Assembly: GCA_019314005.1 (NCBI GenBank)
Contig: JAFDAE010000132.1
Coordinates: 1 to 7,271, forward strand
Direction: 5' to 3'
Origin: Deltaproteobacteria bacterium
Lineage (GTDB): Bacteria; Desulfobacterota; Desulfobacteria; C00003060; C00003106
DNA length: 7,271 bases
How positions within the stretch are numbered: position 1 is the first letter of the stretch; each line of letters opens with the position of its first letter. The notes below the pieces were generated by a model, which was not told the DNA's origin, made no database searches, and saw nothing but the letters and a program-made list of their open reading frames with translations. This document shows, piece by piece, positions 1 through 5,591 of this stretch. The translations under genes and the position numbers were made by a program.

Positions 1-409
1 TGTTAAGAAGCTTACTGAAATCCCCGGCCCCTTGAGCAAACACAACGTCACATTTTTTACAAAGGCCTATAATCTCTTTAGGCAACGGCAGGGGTTTTTG
101 ATATATATCTCCATCCCAATAACCTATTGAGGGGTTTGATGACAAATTCTTTATTTTATAAATATCATCCTCTCTAACAAATAGACTGCCTGTGTGCGAC
201 CATAAAACTGATGACGGTTGAAAGTCTTTTGCGACATTTACGATTTCTTGAGTTACCTCTTTGTCCTTCAGGCCATCCGCAAGCCGCGACAAGAAAGGAT
301 AAATATAGAAATCTTCTAATACACCCTGATCTTTCAATACACCCAGAGAACAATGAATGTCAGAATGTGCGCCCGGCGGGGTTTCATTAAGAATTAAGAG
401 TAGCTTCAA
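1..409 (-). CDS. CgeB-like glycosyltransferase, N-terminal part (runs off left edge)
   Basis: About 136 residues are visible; the rest lies beyond position 1. The protein opens with a short hydrophobic strand and a glycosyltransferase-type first loop (KLLLILNETPPGAHSDIH). Later come VLWSHTGS near residue 65, GYWDGDIYQKPLPLPKEI near residue 95 and CDVVFAQGAGDF. This order (a W-H-x-G strand, a G-Y-D-G-D segment, then a 'D-V-V-F' strand) resembles the N-terminal Rossmann half of CgeB/DUF3880-type glycosyltransferases, which transfer sugars from nucleotide donors in the cytoplasm. The start chosen is TTG at 407-409, because it keeps the frame open and has AAGGAG 9 bases upstream. An ATG 9 bases further upstream is in another frame and stops after nine codons. 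It follows the flippase gene by 17 bp, so translational coupling is likely. Donor and acceptor sugars cannot be told. The family call is from memory of the motif order; another GT-B family is possible. Confidence 0.7.
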   Translation of the reverse strand, partial: MKLLLILNETPPGAHSDIHCSLGVLKDQGVLEDFYIYPFLSRLADGLKDKEVTQEIVNVAKDFQPSSVLWSHTGSLFVREDDIYKIKNLSSNPSIGYWDGDIYQKPLPLPKEIIGLCKKCDVVFAQGAGDFSKLLN

Positions 410-418
410 ATTTCATGT

Positions 419-424
419 CTCCTT
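419..424 (-). promoter_or_regulatory. Ribosome binding site for the TTG-started glycosyltransferase
   Basis: AAGGAG on the minus strand lies two bases past the flippase stop codon and nine bases before the TTG at 407-409. It is a near-perfect Shine-Dalgarno sequence and decides in favour of the TTG start, since the nearby ATG (frame closed after nine codons) lies only three bases after it. Confidence 0.65.
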
Positions 425-426
425 GT

Positions 427-1950
427 TTAATTAACCGACAATGCCTTGTAAAACCAGCAAAGCAACCTATCAGTAACTGTATCCTTTCTTGTTTTGATTC
501 CGGATTTATCAAATCGGTCGCGGATTTCTTCCCTCAAAGTCTTCTGAGGTCCATAAAAAAATATAACTATTAGAAGTCCAACACCCATAATGAGTTCAAC
601 TGCGAACAGCATCACTACTGGAACATTGAACTCACGCAAAATAGTTGCGACAAAATAAATTGAAACCCCAATAATTAATGCTGATGCAATAGACGGCAGA
701 TACGCATGAACATATTCCATAGGTGTGATAGTGCATATTTGCTTCACAATAAATAAGTATGTAAGGAAACGAATGAATCCGGCAAATACTATTGCCATTG
801 CAAATTCGTGAATACCGAGGCCCCGCATTAAATAAAAAAGTACACCCAAAATAGTGACATAAATGATCTGCATTAGAAGCTTGATGTTCAGTGTAGCCGT
901 AGCTTCACAAACAATACCTCCAAAGTGTGAAAGCAAATTGAAAGGTGTTGCAATTGCCAGTACTTGTAAAACCGGAACTGCTGCAATCCATTTTTCCCCT
1001 AACACAAGCAACACAATTTCTCGCGATGATGCCGCAATACCCAAACAGGTTGGAAGCAGAATGGCAGAAAAAAGCATAATGGTTGATAAATACGCCTTCT
1101 TTAACCGTACAATTTCTTTTTGGACTCTACTGAAAGAAGGGAATAGAACCCTTGAAAAGCTACTTGTAAGATATTGTGCCGGTAAATTAACCAACATGAA
1201 AGCACGATTATATATGCCAAGAGAAGCAGCACCAATGAAATGTCCGATCGCAAGCGTATCAAGATTTGACCCTAAAAACTCAAAAAAACTAATAACTGAG
1301 ACACGCCCACCGAAGGAATAAAGTGGCCTGTAATATTTCCAACGATAAATAAACGATAATTTATGGCGTGAAAAAGTATAAGAGAGAATTGCCATCAGTC
1401 CACTCTGGCATAAAGCTGCTGCAACGAGACTCCATACACCGAAACCATTATACGCAAGGGGAACACCTATCACACCGTAACCGAGCACATAAGAAATTAT
1501 CTCGGTGATGGCTAAAGACCGGAATTCCAGGTTGCGCCGTAGTAAACTCAGGGCGGTTGTTGAGAGGCCAGTTATTAAAAAGGAAAGAGCCATTACTCTG
1601 ACGATGGGAATAACTTTCTCGTTGTCAAAAATATGAATGGCAAGAGGAGCACAAAACCATACTAATACGAAGAATAATATCCCCAGAAATATAGCCGATG
1701 TAAAAGCAGCACGAATATCTTCATCAGAAATTTCCTTTTTCTGGATCAGCGCAGATCCAACGCCCATCTGAGCAAAGTAACTTCCAAAACGAAGGATTAC
1801 TCCTGCCATTGCAATCAGTCCAAAGGCAGCAGGTTCCAGTAAACGTGCCATAATGGCCGTGAAACCAATCTGCAGAACGGAATTTACTATGGTTGAAAGG
1901 TAACTCCACTTAAGACCATGTAGAGTTTTTGATGTAAGGTTATCGGTCAT
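427..1950 (-). CDS. Wzx-type lipopolysaccharide/EPS repeat-unit flippase (MOP superfamily)
   Basis: The 507-residue product is hydrophobic throughout, with the spacing of membrane helices expected of a 12-14 helix MOP-superfamily transporter (WzxC/TuaB branch, Polysacc_synt families). The N terminus has the typical short cytoplasmic lead ending in GLKWSYLS, then a first helix followed by ARLLEPAAFGLIA at about residues 35-47, a hallmark of this family. Other typical stretches are MGVGSALIQ near residue 62 and LRRNLEFRSLA near 137. Length matches the family (about 480-510). The role is to move undecaprenyl-linked sugar repeat units across the inner membrane for polymerisation. The ATG at 1950 gives the standard N terminus although no clear Shine-Dalgarno precedes it. 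It lies 79 bp after the ligase gene and 17 bp before the glycosyltransferase gene, all on one strand, consistent with an EPS operon. Nothing suggests damage. Confidence 0.93.
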   Translation of the reverse strand: MTDNLTSKTLHGLKWSYLSTIVNSVLQIGFTAIMARLLEPAAFGLIAMAGVILRFGSYFAQMGVGSALIQKKEISDEDIRAAFTSAIFLGILFFVLVWFCAPLAIHIFDNEKVIPIVRVMALSFLITGLSTTALSLLRRNLEFRSLAITEIISYVLGYGVIGVPLAYNGFGVWSLVAAALCQSGLMAILSYTFSRHKLSFIYRWKYYRPLYSFGGRVSVISFFEFLGSNLDTLAIGHFIGAASLGIYNRAFMLVNLPAQYLTSSFSRVLFPSFSRVQKEIVRLKKAYLSTIMLFSAILLPTCLGIAASSREIVLLVLGEKWIAAVPVLQVLAIATPFNLLSHFGGIVCEATATLNIKLLMQIIYVTILGVLFYLMRGLGIHEFAMAIVFAGFIRFLTYLFIVKQICTITPMEYVHAYLPSIASALIIGVSIYFVATILREFNVPVVMLFAVELIMGVGLLIVIFFYGPQKTLREEIRDRFDKSGIKTRKDTVTDRLLCWFYKALSVN

Positions 1951-1995
1951 GGTTCACAAATAATTGAATGGCTCAAAAGTTGGTTGACATTTAAA

Positions 1996-2047
1996 AGCTC
2001 AAAGCTTGGCGCTTTGCGCAGCTCATAGCTCATTGTCCATTGTCGAT
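1996..2047. repeat. Degenerate heptamer array over the ligase stop codon
   Basis: On the plus strand 2020-2047 reads as four 7-base units: AGCTCAT twice, then TGTCCAT and TGTCGAT. A second run in another phase (AGCTCAA, AGCTTGG, CGCTTTG) fills 1996-2016. On the minus strand the array encodes the last five residues (IDNGQ) of the O-antigen ligase and supplies its TGA stop from an ATGAGCT unit. The remainder fills the spacer before the flippase gene. The unit type recurs elsewhere in the window. Confidence 0.7.
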
Positions 2048-3322
2048 GGGGCTCGGCGCTACTACAAAGGCGGCGAGGACGGTAAATAGTATGGCGTTGG
2101 CCGGGATGTGGAGGTTGAAGTCGCTTATGCTGTGCACAAGTATTGCCGTTATCCCTGTCATGGCTCCTATGGTAATACCCCGGATTAGACGGCTCGGGTT
2201 CTGCATTTTCCTAAATCCCTTTCTATAGAGTGCGATAATCATCCAGATTATGACGGCAATCAACGGCAGTCCTGCCTCTGAGGTGAAGTGGAGATAATCG
2301 TTGTGAGCCATAAAGTAACGCTGGGGGATGCCGGGAGGTTGATATTGTGTAAAGATGGTTGAAAAGGTGCCGGGGCCTGTTCCCAGCAGGGGATGATCTT
2401 TTATCATCTCAACCACACCGCCCCAGACCTTTACTCTGACTTTGAAGTTTGGGACTTCGGTCTTCTGGTCAAGGGTACGGATTCTTTCCACAACAGGGGT
2501 GCTGGCCAGGACGATAAATGCCGCCGCTAAAAATCCGCCTGCCAGAGCCGCAATTAATTTCTTTCTGGTAAAGTAACGGTTTGTCAGGAGAACGAGGGCC
2601 ATGAATGTTAGACCAATGAGTGAGCCGATCCAGCCACCGCGGGATAAACTAAGGATTAAAGCAGTAAGGATCAGGAGGGTTAAGTAAGAAAGGATAAAAA
2701 CCTTTCCAGTTCTATAACCTAACAGGAAGAGGCCCAGGATAACGGGAATGGCCATCTCCAGGTAACCGGCGAGGTGATTTGGGCAGCCATAGGTGGATGT
2801 CAAACGAGGCCCATAATTACAATAGGGATATTCCCACCATGGAAATGGATTGACACCGAATTTCTTAAACAGGCCGAACACGGAAAGAAAGGTCGCCACT
2901 CCGATAATCAGATATATAATCTGTTTGAACTGGACTCTGGTACGAACCGTATGGATTACCAGGTAGAAGATGGTTAAGTAGTTAAGTAGTTGAATAAAGG
3001 ACCAGATGCTTGTTTGATGACGCACGGAAAAAATGGTGGACAGTATTAACAGTATAAGAAGAATTAAGATCGGTTTGTCCAATGGGGTTTTTATCCATTT
3101 CCAATTCCAGGTTAGTGTCTTATCGAGCAGAAAGACGCTCAGGGCTATCAGAGTAACCATCTGGATGATCGTTACGGCCCAGCCCTGCACAGACCCTCGT
3201 GCAAGTGGGGTAAAGATGAGCAAGACGAATATTGCATAGCGCGTGACGCATGGCGCATAGCGAGATATAGCTGATAGCTCATGGCGGGGTATAGTTGATA
3301 GGAAGGTTTTCGGGACGCTCAT
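2030..3322 (-). CDS. O-antigen ligase / polymerase family membrane protein (Wzy_C)
   Basis: The product has 430 residues and many membrane helices. Family marks are TPLARGS at about 38-44 in the first helix, STYGCPNHLAGYLE at 176-189, SRGGWIG at 227-233, GTGPGTF at 314-320 at the start of the large periplasmic loop, and AHNDYLHFTSEAGL at 339-352. The last is the conserved H-N-x-x-L segment of the WaaL/Wzy_C fold. Such enzymes join undecaprenyl-linked glycans in the periplasm, either polymerising repeat units (Wzy) or ligating them to an acceptor (WaaL); sequence alone does not separate these. The ATG at 3322 lacks a visible ribosome binding site. Residues 8-30 are encoded by a 70-bp heptamer array, so the true start could be internal, for example a TTG at residue 34, within the first helix. 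The C terminus is also heptamer-derived. The upstream EPS genes are separated from it by the lipoprotein segment, so it probably needs its own promoter; I could not identify one. Confidence 0.92.
   Translation of the reverse strand: MSVPKTFLSTIPRHELSAISRYAPCVTRYAIFVLLIFTPLARGSVQGWAVTIIQMVTLIALSVFLLDKTLTWNWKWIKTPLDKPILILLILLILSTIFSVRHQTSIWSFIQLLNYLTIFYLVIHTVRTRVQFKQIIYLIIGVATFLSVFGLFKKFGVNPFPWWEYPYCNYGPRLTSTYGCPNHLAGYLEMAIPVILGLFLLGYRTGKVFILSYLTLLILTALILSLSRGGWIGSLIGLTFMALVLLTNRYFTRKKLIAALAGGFLAAAFIVLASTPVVERIRTLDQKTEVPNFKVRVKVWGGVVEMIKDHPLLGTGPGTFSTIFTQYQPPGIPQRYFMAHNDYLHFTSEAGLPLIAVIIWMIIALYRKGFRKMQNPSRLIRGITIGAMTGITAILVHSISDFNLHIPANAILFTVLAAFVVAPSPIDNGQ
3232..3301. repeat. Ten-unit degenerate heptamer array inside the ligase N-terminal codons
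   Basis: The plus strand divides without slippage into ten 7-base units: TTGCATA, GCGCGTG, ACGCATG, GCGCATA, GCGAGAT, ATAGCTG, ATAGCTC, ATGGCGG, GGTATAG and TTGATAG. Most carry a central GC and alternate between GCGCATA-like and ATAGCTC-like forms. Because 7 is not a multiple of 3, the array is read in rotating frames and yields residues 8-30 of the ligase, a basic, non-conserved lead before the first membrane helix. Confidence 0.75.
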
Positions 3323-3332
3323 TTGAATAAAG

Positions 3333-3360
3333 TTTTGAGTGTTGGGTTTTGAGTTTTGTG
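3333..3360. repeat. Four-unit heptamer array upstream of the ligase gene
   Basis: The plus strand reads TTTTGAG, TGTTGGG, TTTTGAG, TTTTGTG in exact 7-base register. It lies 10 bp upstream of the proposed ligase ATG, where a ribosome binding site would be expected nearby, and none is seen. Its base make-up differs from the GCGCATA-type arrays but the period is the same. Confidence 0.6.
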
Positions 3361-3407
3361 ACTAAAGTCCGGGACGTTCTTCAGTTTATAAGTTTCTGTT
3401 TTTTTAG

Positions 3408-3434
3408 ACAGGATTTACAGGATTATTAGGATTA
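3408..3434. repeat. Three-unit 9-mer repeat (ACAGGATTT type)
   Basis: ACAGGATTT, ACAGGATTA and TTAGGATTA follow one another exactly. Short runs of this ACAGGATT unit are, as far as I recall, common between genes in deltaproteobacterial genomes. No function is assigned. Confidence 0.6.
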
Positions 3435-3449
3435 TTTTGTTGCTCTGCC

Positions 3450-3493
3450 AGCTTCCGGAAGAAGCTAACAGAAAGCAATCAGCCTGCGGCTGA
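3450..3493. other. Two small adjacent hairpins
   Basis: AGCTTC at 3450-3455 pairs with GAAGCT at 3461-3466 around a 5-base loop. TCAGCC at 3479-3484 pairs with GGCTGA at 3488-3493 around TGC. Neither is followed by a T-run in the plus direction. On the minus strand they lie downstream of the DUF3368 remnant and could be a worn terminator region, but this is weak. Confidence 0.3.
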
Positions 3494-3524
3494 GGGAATA
3501 GGGGGGCGTAGGGTTTCTTTGTCT

Positions 3525-3662
3525 TTATTTACCTGCAAGTTTAATCGCTGTTTTCATTATATCATCTGAAAGCCAGTATCCATTGCTCCGTAATTCTTTG
3601 ATAAGTGTCCCAACACTTTCCACAAATCCCTTTTCTTTTGCTACTAAGAGGGGCGCTGAGGA
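3525..3662 (-). pseudogene. C-terminal remnant of a DUF3368 (PIN-like, toxin-type) gene
   Basis: About 45 codons are open and end in TAA at 3525-3527. The readable peptide includes LLVAKEKGFVESVGTLIKEL, then RSNGYWLSDDIMKTAIKLAGK. This matches the usual end of DUF3368 proteins: an 'L-L-x-A-K-x-K-G' segment, 'L-x-x-L-R-x-x-G-Y/F', 'x-L-S-D' and a final 'A-G-K/E'. DUF3368 proteins are PIN-like nucleases often paired with a small antitoxin gene. Here only the last third is left: an in-frame TGA at 3663-3665 closes the frame, no start codon or ribosome binding site is present, and the conserved acidic N-terminal part is absent. No antitoxin partner is seen. The family call is from motif memory; the broken state is seen directly. 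It sits with other repeats in the accessory block between EPS genes. Confidence 0.6.
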
Positions 3663-3721
3663 TCACATCTTAAAAATTACATATTCCCCCTAAGTTACAT
3701 ACATTTCATCAAATATTAAAG

Positions 3722-3737
3722 GCGCGGAGCGCATGGC
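3722..3737. repeat. Short heptamer array (two units)
   Basis: GCGCGGA followed by GCGCATG and a trailing GC. It closely resembles the array at 6845-6879 (GCGCAGA, GCGCATG, GC). It lies in the gene-free stretch between the DUF3368 remnant and palindromic element copy A. The rest of 3663-3800 is A+T-rich; its only other feature is a weak A/T hairpin at 3738-3758. Confidence 0.5.
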
Positions 3738-3800
3738 AAAAAACTTTAAAGGTTTTTTTATTGATATCCGATAGATATTGAAAATTAGTAAGTTGCGTGC

Positions 3801-3942
3801 GAGAGCTTTGCATAATGCGACATTTTTTCGTCAGGCAAGGAAGGCGAAAAAGTTAACCGGAGGAATACATTGGGTATTTCGAGGATTAAATTTTGAAGCC
3901 TGACGCCGCATCACGGGAAAATGGCAGTTATGCAAAGCTCTC
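3801..3942. mobile_element. Palindromic MITE-like element, copy A (142 bp)
   Basis: The ends are a perfect 15-bp inverted repeat, GAGAGCTTTGCATAA at 3801-3815 and its complement at 3928-3942. Inside, CGTCAGGC (3829-3836) pairs with GCCTGACG at 3897-3904, and the middle (GAATAC against GTATTTC) can pair again. The unit could therefore fold into one long imperfect hairpin in DNA or RNA. It has no open reading frame of its own, so it would depend on a transposase elsewhere. GTGC lies directly outside both ends (3797-3800 and 3943-3946), a possible 4-bp target duplication; the match can be read as GTGCGAG if the end is set three bases inwards. Its reverse complement matches copy B at 5256-5472 over almost its whole length. 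It lies between the ligase gene and the promoter of the lipoprotein gene. Confidence 0.78.
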
Positions 3943-4020
3943 GTGCGAGTCCAGGAGCCAAGGGGTGAGACCTTTATCTTAGGAAATAAAAAAAACGTCT
4001 CCATTTGAGCATTTTCCCCA

Positions 4021-4056
4021 TTGACATGGCATCTTAGGGTTCGTATTCATTATAAT
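4021..4056 (+). promoter_or_regulatory. Sigma70-like promoter of the lipoprotein gene
   Basis: A perfect -35 hexamer TTGACA lies at 4021-4026. Seventeen bases later comes TATTCA (4044-4049), a fair -10. A perfect TATAAT lies at 4051-4056 but at a 24-base spacing, too long for the same -35. The site is 54 bp upstream of the ATG at 4110 and outside copy A, so the gene carries its own promoter rather than depending on the EPS transcript, which runs the other way. Confidence 0.5.
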
Positions 4057-4096
4057 AATTGTTGGATTTAATTAAATTTTTTAAAAAGCATATAAC

Positions 4097-4102
4097 AGGG
4101 AG
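4097..4102 (+). promoter_or_regulatory. Ribosome binding site that sets the lipoprotein start
   Basis: AGGGAG followed by a 7-base spacer and ATG at 4110. It supports that ATG over the in-frame TTG at 4059, which would add a 17-residue lead and push the signal peptide inwards. Confidence 0.6.
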
Positions 4103-4109
4103 TGTTGAC

Positions 4110-5240
4110 ATGAAAAAAGTTAGTGCCCCATCACGAAATTTTCTTTTTGCCATTCTGGTTTCGGCTCTGAGCTCGATGATTATTTATGGCTGCGCCCCCA
4201 AGGTCTACGTTAACTCTTATTCTGATCCGGAGTTCAAGTTCAGCGAGATCAAGAAGGTAGCTATTGTGCTGGAAAATAGTAATAAAATAAATTTTAAAAC
4301 CGATATGCTTTTTGCTGAGATGTTTACCCAGGCCGCCGTTGAGAAACAACGTTTTTTCCTGGTTCAAAAAAACTATATCAAGGAAAAGGAAGTATCGAAT
4401 CCAGACTGCCGGGCCGATGTGGACGGCGTTCTAAAGATTGCTCTGACCCAATGCTATCCAGGATCTCGAACACACTTCTTGCCCACTTCGGTCGGCGCCT
4501 ATGCCAAGCTGGTTGAAACCAGAACGGGCAAGATGGTTTGGAATATGAACTATGCCTATTCATCCTCATCAACAGGATCTTCTGCCCCATTGATCGAAGA
4601 AGTAATGAAGATTGTAGTTGATAGGCTGGTTGATTCTGTCCCCTTGAAATATACTGTTCCCTCTATCGTCGGCCTGGAGAAACATAAAGATGCCGCGCCT
4701 GAAGTCATTGCGGAAGAACCGGCCCCGGATAAAGAGGAGCCTGTCCTCGTTGAAAGCCCACACCCGTTTGAAAACGGCCCCTTTCTTATTCACGCCGCCT
4801 CGGTTCGAGTCGAAAGAAGGGATATAGCCGAGGAGTTTATTGATAGAAAAACAGATGGCACCCTTCGTCTTGCCATATTAGTAGACCTGCGCTCAAAAGG
4901 TCTTTGGTATCGACTCATGATTGGACGATTTAAAACCCACGATGCCTGTCAGTCTTATCTTGGAAATGTGAAGCAAAGCTTTGAGATCGACAAAGACGCA
5001 CACCCTGTAAAACTCCCATTTTCGCTGTTGATCAGCTCCGGCCAAGACTTAGCTTCGTCGCGGAGTATAGCCAAGGCTTTGAGGGACAAACATTTCTTGG
5101 CCTATCTTTGTCCACCGGCCGGCAAGGCGGAGACCTACGATGTGCTGTTCGGGGCCTATGAGTCTGAAGAAGAGGCTGCCGTGCAGGCCAAGGTAATTTT
5201 CCAAAACAACGGAATCTTGCCCAAAGTTATTTCTCCCTAA
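4110..5240 (+). CDS. Lipoprotein with CsgG/GNA1162-like domain and two SPOR-like repeats
   Basis: The product has 376 residues from the ATG at 4110. A basic start (MKK) and a hydrophobic stretch end in IIYGC, so Cys28 is the likely lipid-attachment site; Tyr at -2 is uncommon but the rest fits signal peptidase II. Residues about 33-185 (a 'FSEIKKVAIV' strand, 'ADVDGVLKIALTQC', 'AKLVETRTGKMVWNMNY') look like the alpha/beta fold of CsgG, GNA1162 (DUF799) and LpoB-type lipoproteins. An acidic, Pro-rich linker follows (196-221). The C-terminal part holds two stretches with the SPOR pattern: 'PFLIHAASVRVERRDIAEEF ... WYRLMIGRFKTHDAC' and 'PFSLLISSGQDLASSRSIAK ... YDVLFGAYESEEEA'. SPOR domains bind glycan strands of peptidoglycan lacking stem peptides, so an envelope role, anchored in a membrane and touching the wall, is likely. 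It is opposite in strand to all EPS genes here and flanked by inverted copies of one element. The domain calls are by pattern; the precise function is unknown. Confidence 0.75.
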   Translation: MKKVSAPSRNFLFAILVSALSSMIIYGCAPKVYVNSYSDPEFKFSEIKKVAIVLENSNKINFKTDMLFAEMFTQAAVEKQRFFLVQKNYIKEKEVSNPDCRADVDGVLKIALTQCYPGSRTHFLPTSVGAYAKLVETRTGKMVWNMNYAYSSSSTGSSAPLIEEVMKIVVDRLVDSVPLKYTVPSIVGLEKHKDAAPEVIAEEPAPDKEEPVLVESPHPFENGPFLIHAASVRVERRDIAEEFIDRKTDGTLRLAILVDLRSKGLWYRLMIGRFKTHDACQSYLGNVKQSFEIDKDAHPVKLPFSLLISSGQDLASSRSIAKALRDKHFLAYLCPPAGKAETYDVLFGAYESEEEAAVQAKVIFQNNGILPKVISP

Positions 5241-5241
5241 A

Positions 5242-5255
5242 GCGTATGGCGCAGA
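5242..5255. repeat. Heptamer units abutting copy B (left side)
   Basis: GCGTATG and GCGCAGA end exactly where copy B begins. On the other side of copy B, GCGCCCA and TAGCTCC (5473-5486) continue in the same 7-base phase. The array begins directly after the lipoprotein stop codon. Confidence 0.5.
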
Positions 5256-5472
5256 GAGACCTTTGCATAACTGCCATATGAGCGCTGACGCTTCACTTCG
5301 TGTCCCGTGATGCGGCGTCAGGCTTCAAATTTTGGCACGCAGTGAAGCGTCAGCGCTATCCTCGAAATACCCAATGTGTTCCTCCGGTTAATTTTTTCGC
5401 CTTCCCCCGGCGACGGGATTTCTCTTCGCTCAACTTGCCTGACGAAAAAATGTCGCATTATGCAAAGGTCTC
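5256..5472. mobile_element. Palindromic MITE-like element, copy B (217 bp), inverted relative to copy A
   Basis: The ends are a perfect 15-bp inverted repeat, GAGACCTTTGCATAA at 5256-5270 and its complement at 5458-5472. Read on the plus strand, the core matches the reverse complement of copy A: CTGCCAT, TCCCGTGATGCGGCGTCAGG, the CCTCGAAATACCCAATG segment, CCTCCGGTTAA, and TTGCCTGACG. Copy B holds three extra stretches, near 5278-5302, 5334-5357 and 5406-5434. The first two include exact complements: AGCGCTGACGCTTCAC at 5281-5296 and GTGAAGCGTCAGCGCT at 5342-5357. The fifth end base also differs from copy A (C-G in place of G-C), and is paired in both. No true gene lies inside: the frame open at 5300-5482 is a by-product of the repeat. 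It lies between the converging lipoprotein and TPR genes, 15 bp after the lipoprotein stop, and could end transcription from both sides. Confidence 0.78.
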
Positions 5473-5564
5473 GCGCCCATAGCTCCGCCCTTTGACTTAC
5501 GCGTAATAATCATTAATAACCAGTTGTTATTGTGGGTTTAATCCTATACTGCCCTCTAAGTTCC

Positions 5565-5591
5565 GAGCTTTCAGCTTTGAGCTTTCAGCTT
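5565..5591. repeat. Four-unit heptamer array downstream of the TPR gene
   Basis: GAGCTTT, CAGCTTT, GAGCTTT and CAGCTT in exact register, ending 8 bp beyond the TPR stop codon. The rest of 5473-5599 holds a weak A/T hairpin (AATAAC at 5515-5520 with GTTATT at 5526-5531) and no gene that I can see. Confidence 0.7.

Noticed and set aside
863..1321. Plus-strand open frame of 152 codons inside the flippase gene
   Set aside because: It is the complement of a clearly coding membrane-protein gene; its product shows no domain pattern.
3738..3758. Possible terminator hairpin AAAAAAC/GTTTTTT
   Set aside because: The stem is nearly all A-T with a 7-base loop, so it would be unstable, and no gene clearly ends into it.
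3967..4001. GAGACCTTT matching the end of copy B, with GTCTC 21 bases further on
   Set aside because: Only nine bases match the terminal repeat and the partner end is five bases; it may be a worn remnant but chance is as likely.
4131..4793. Three minus-strand open frames across the lipoprotein gene
   Set aside because: They overlap a gene with signal peptide, promoter and ribosome binding site on the other strand, and their products look non-coding.
5300..5482. Plus-strand open frame of 60 codons (MSRDAASGFK...)
   Set aside because: It lies almost wholly within palindromic element copy B and is a by-product of the repeat; copy A does not keep the frame.
3408..5591. CRISPR array suspected from the many short repeats
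   Set aside because: The repeats are tandem 7- and 9-mers or a paired palindrome, with no regular unique spacers and no cas genes.
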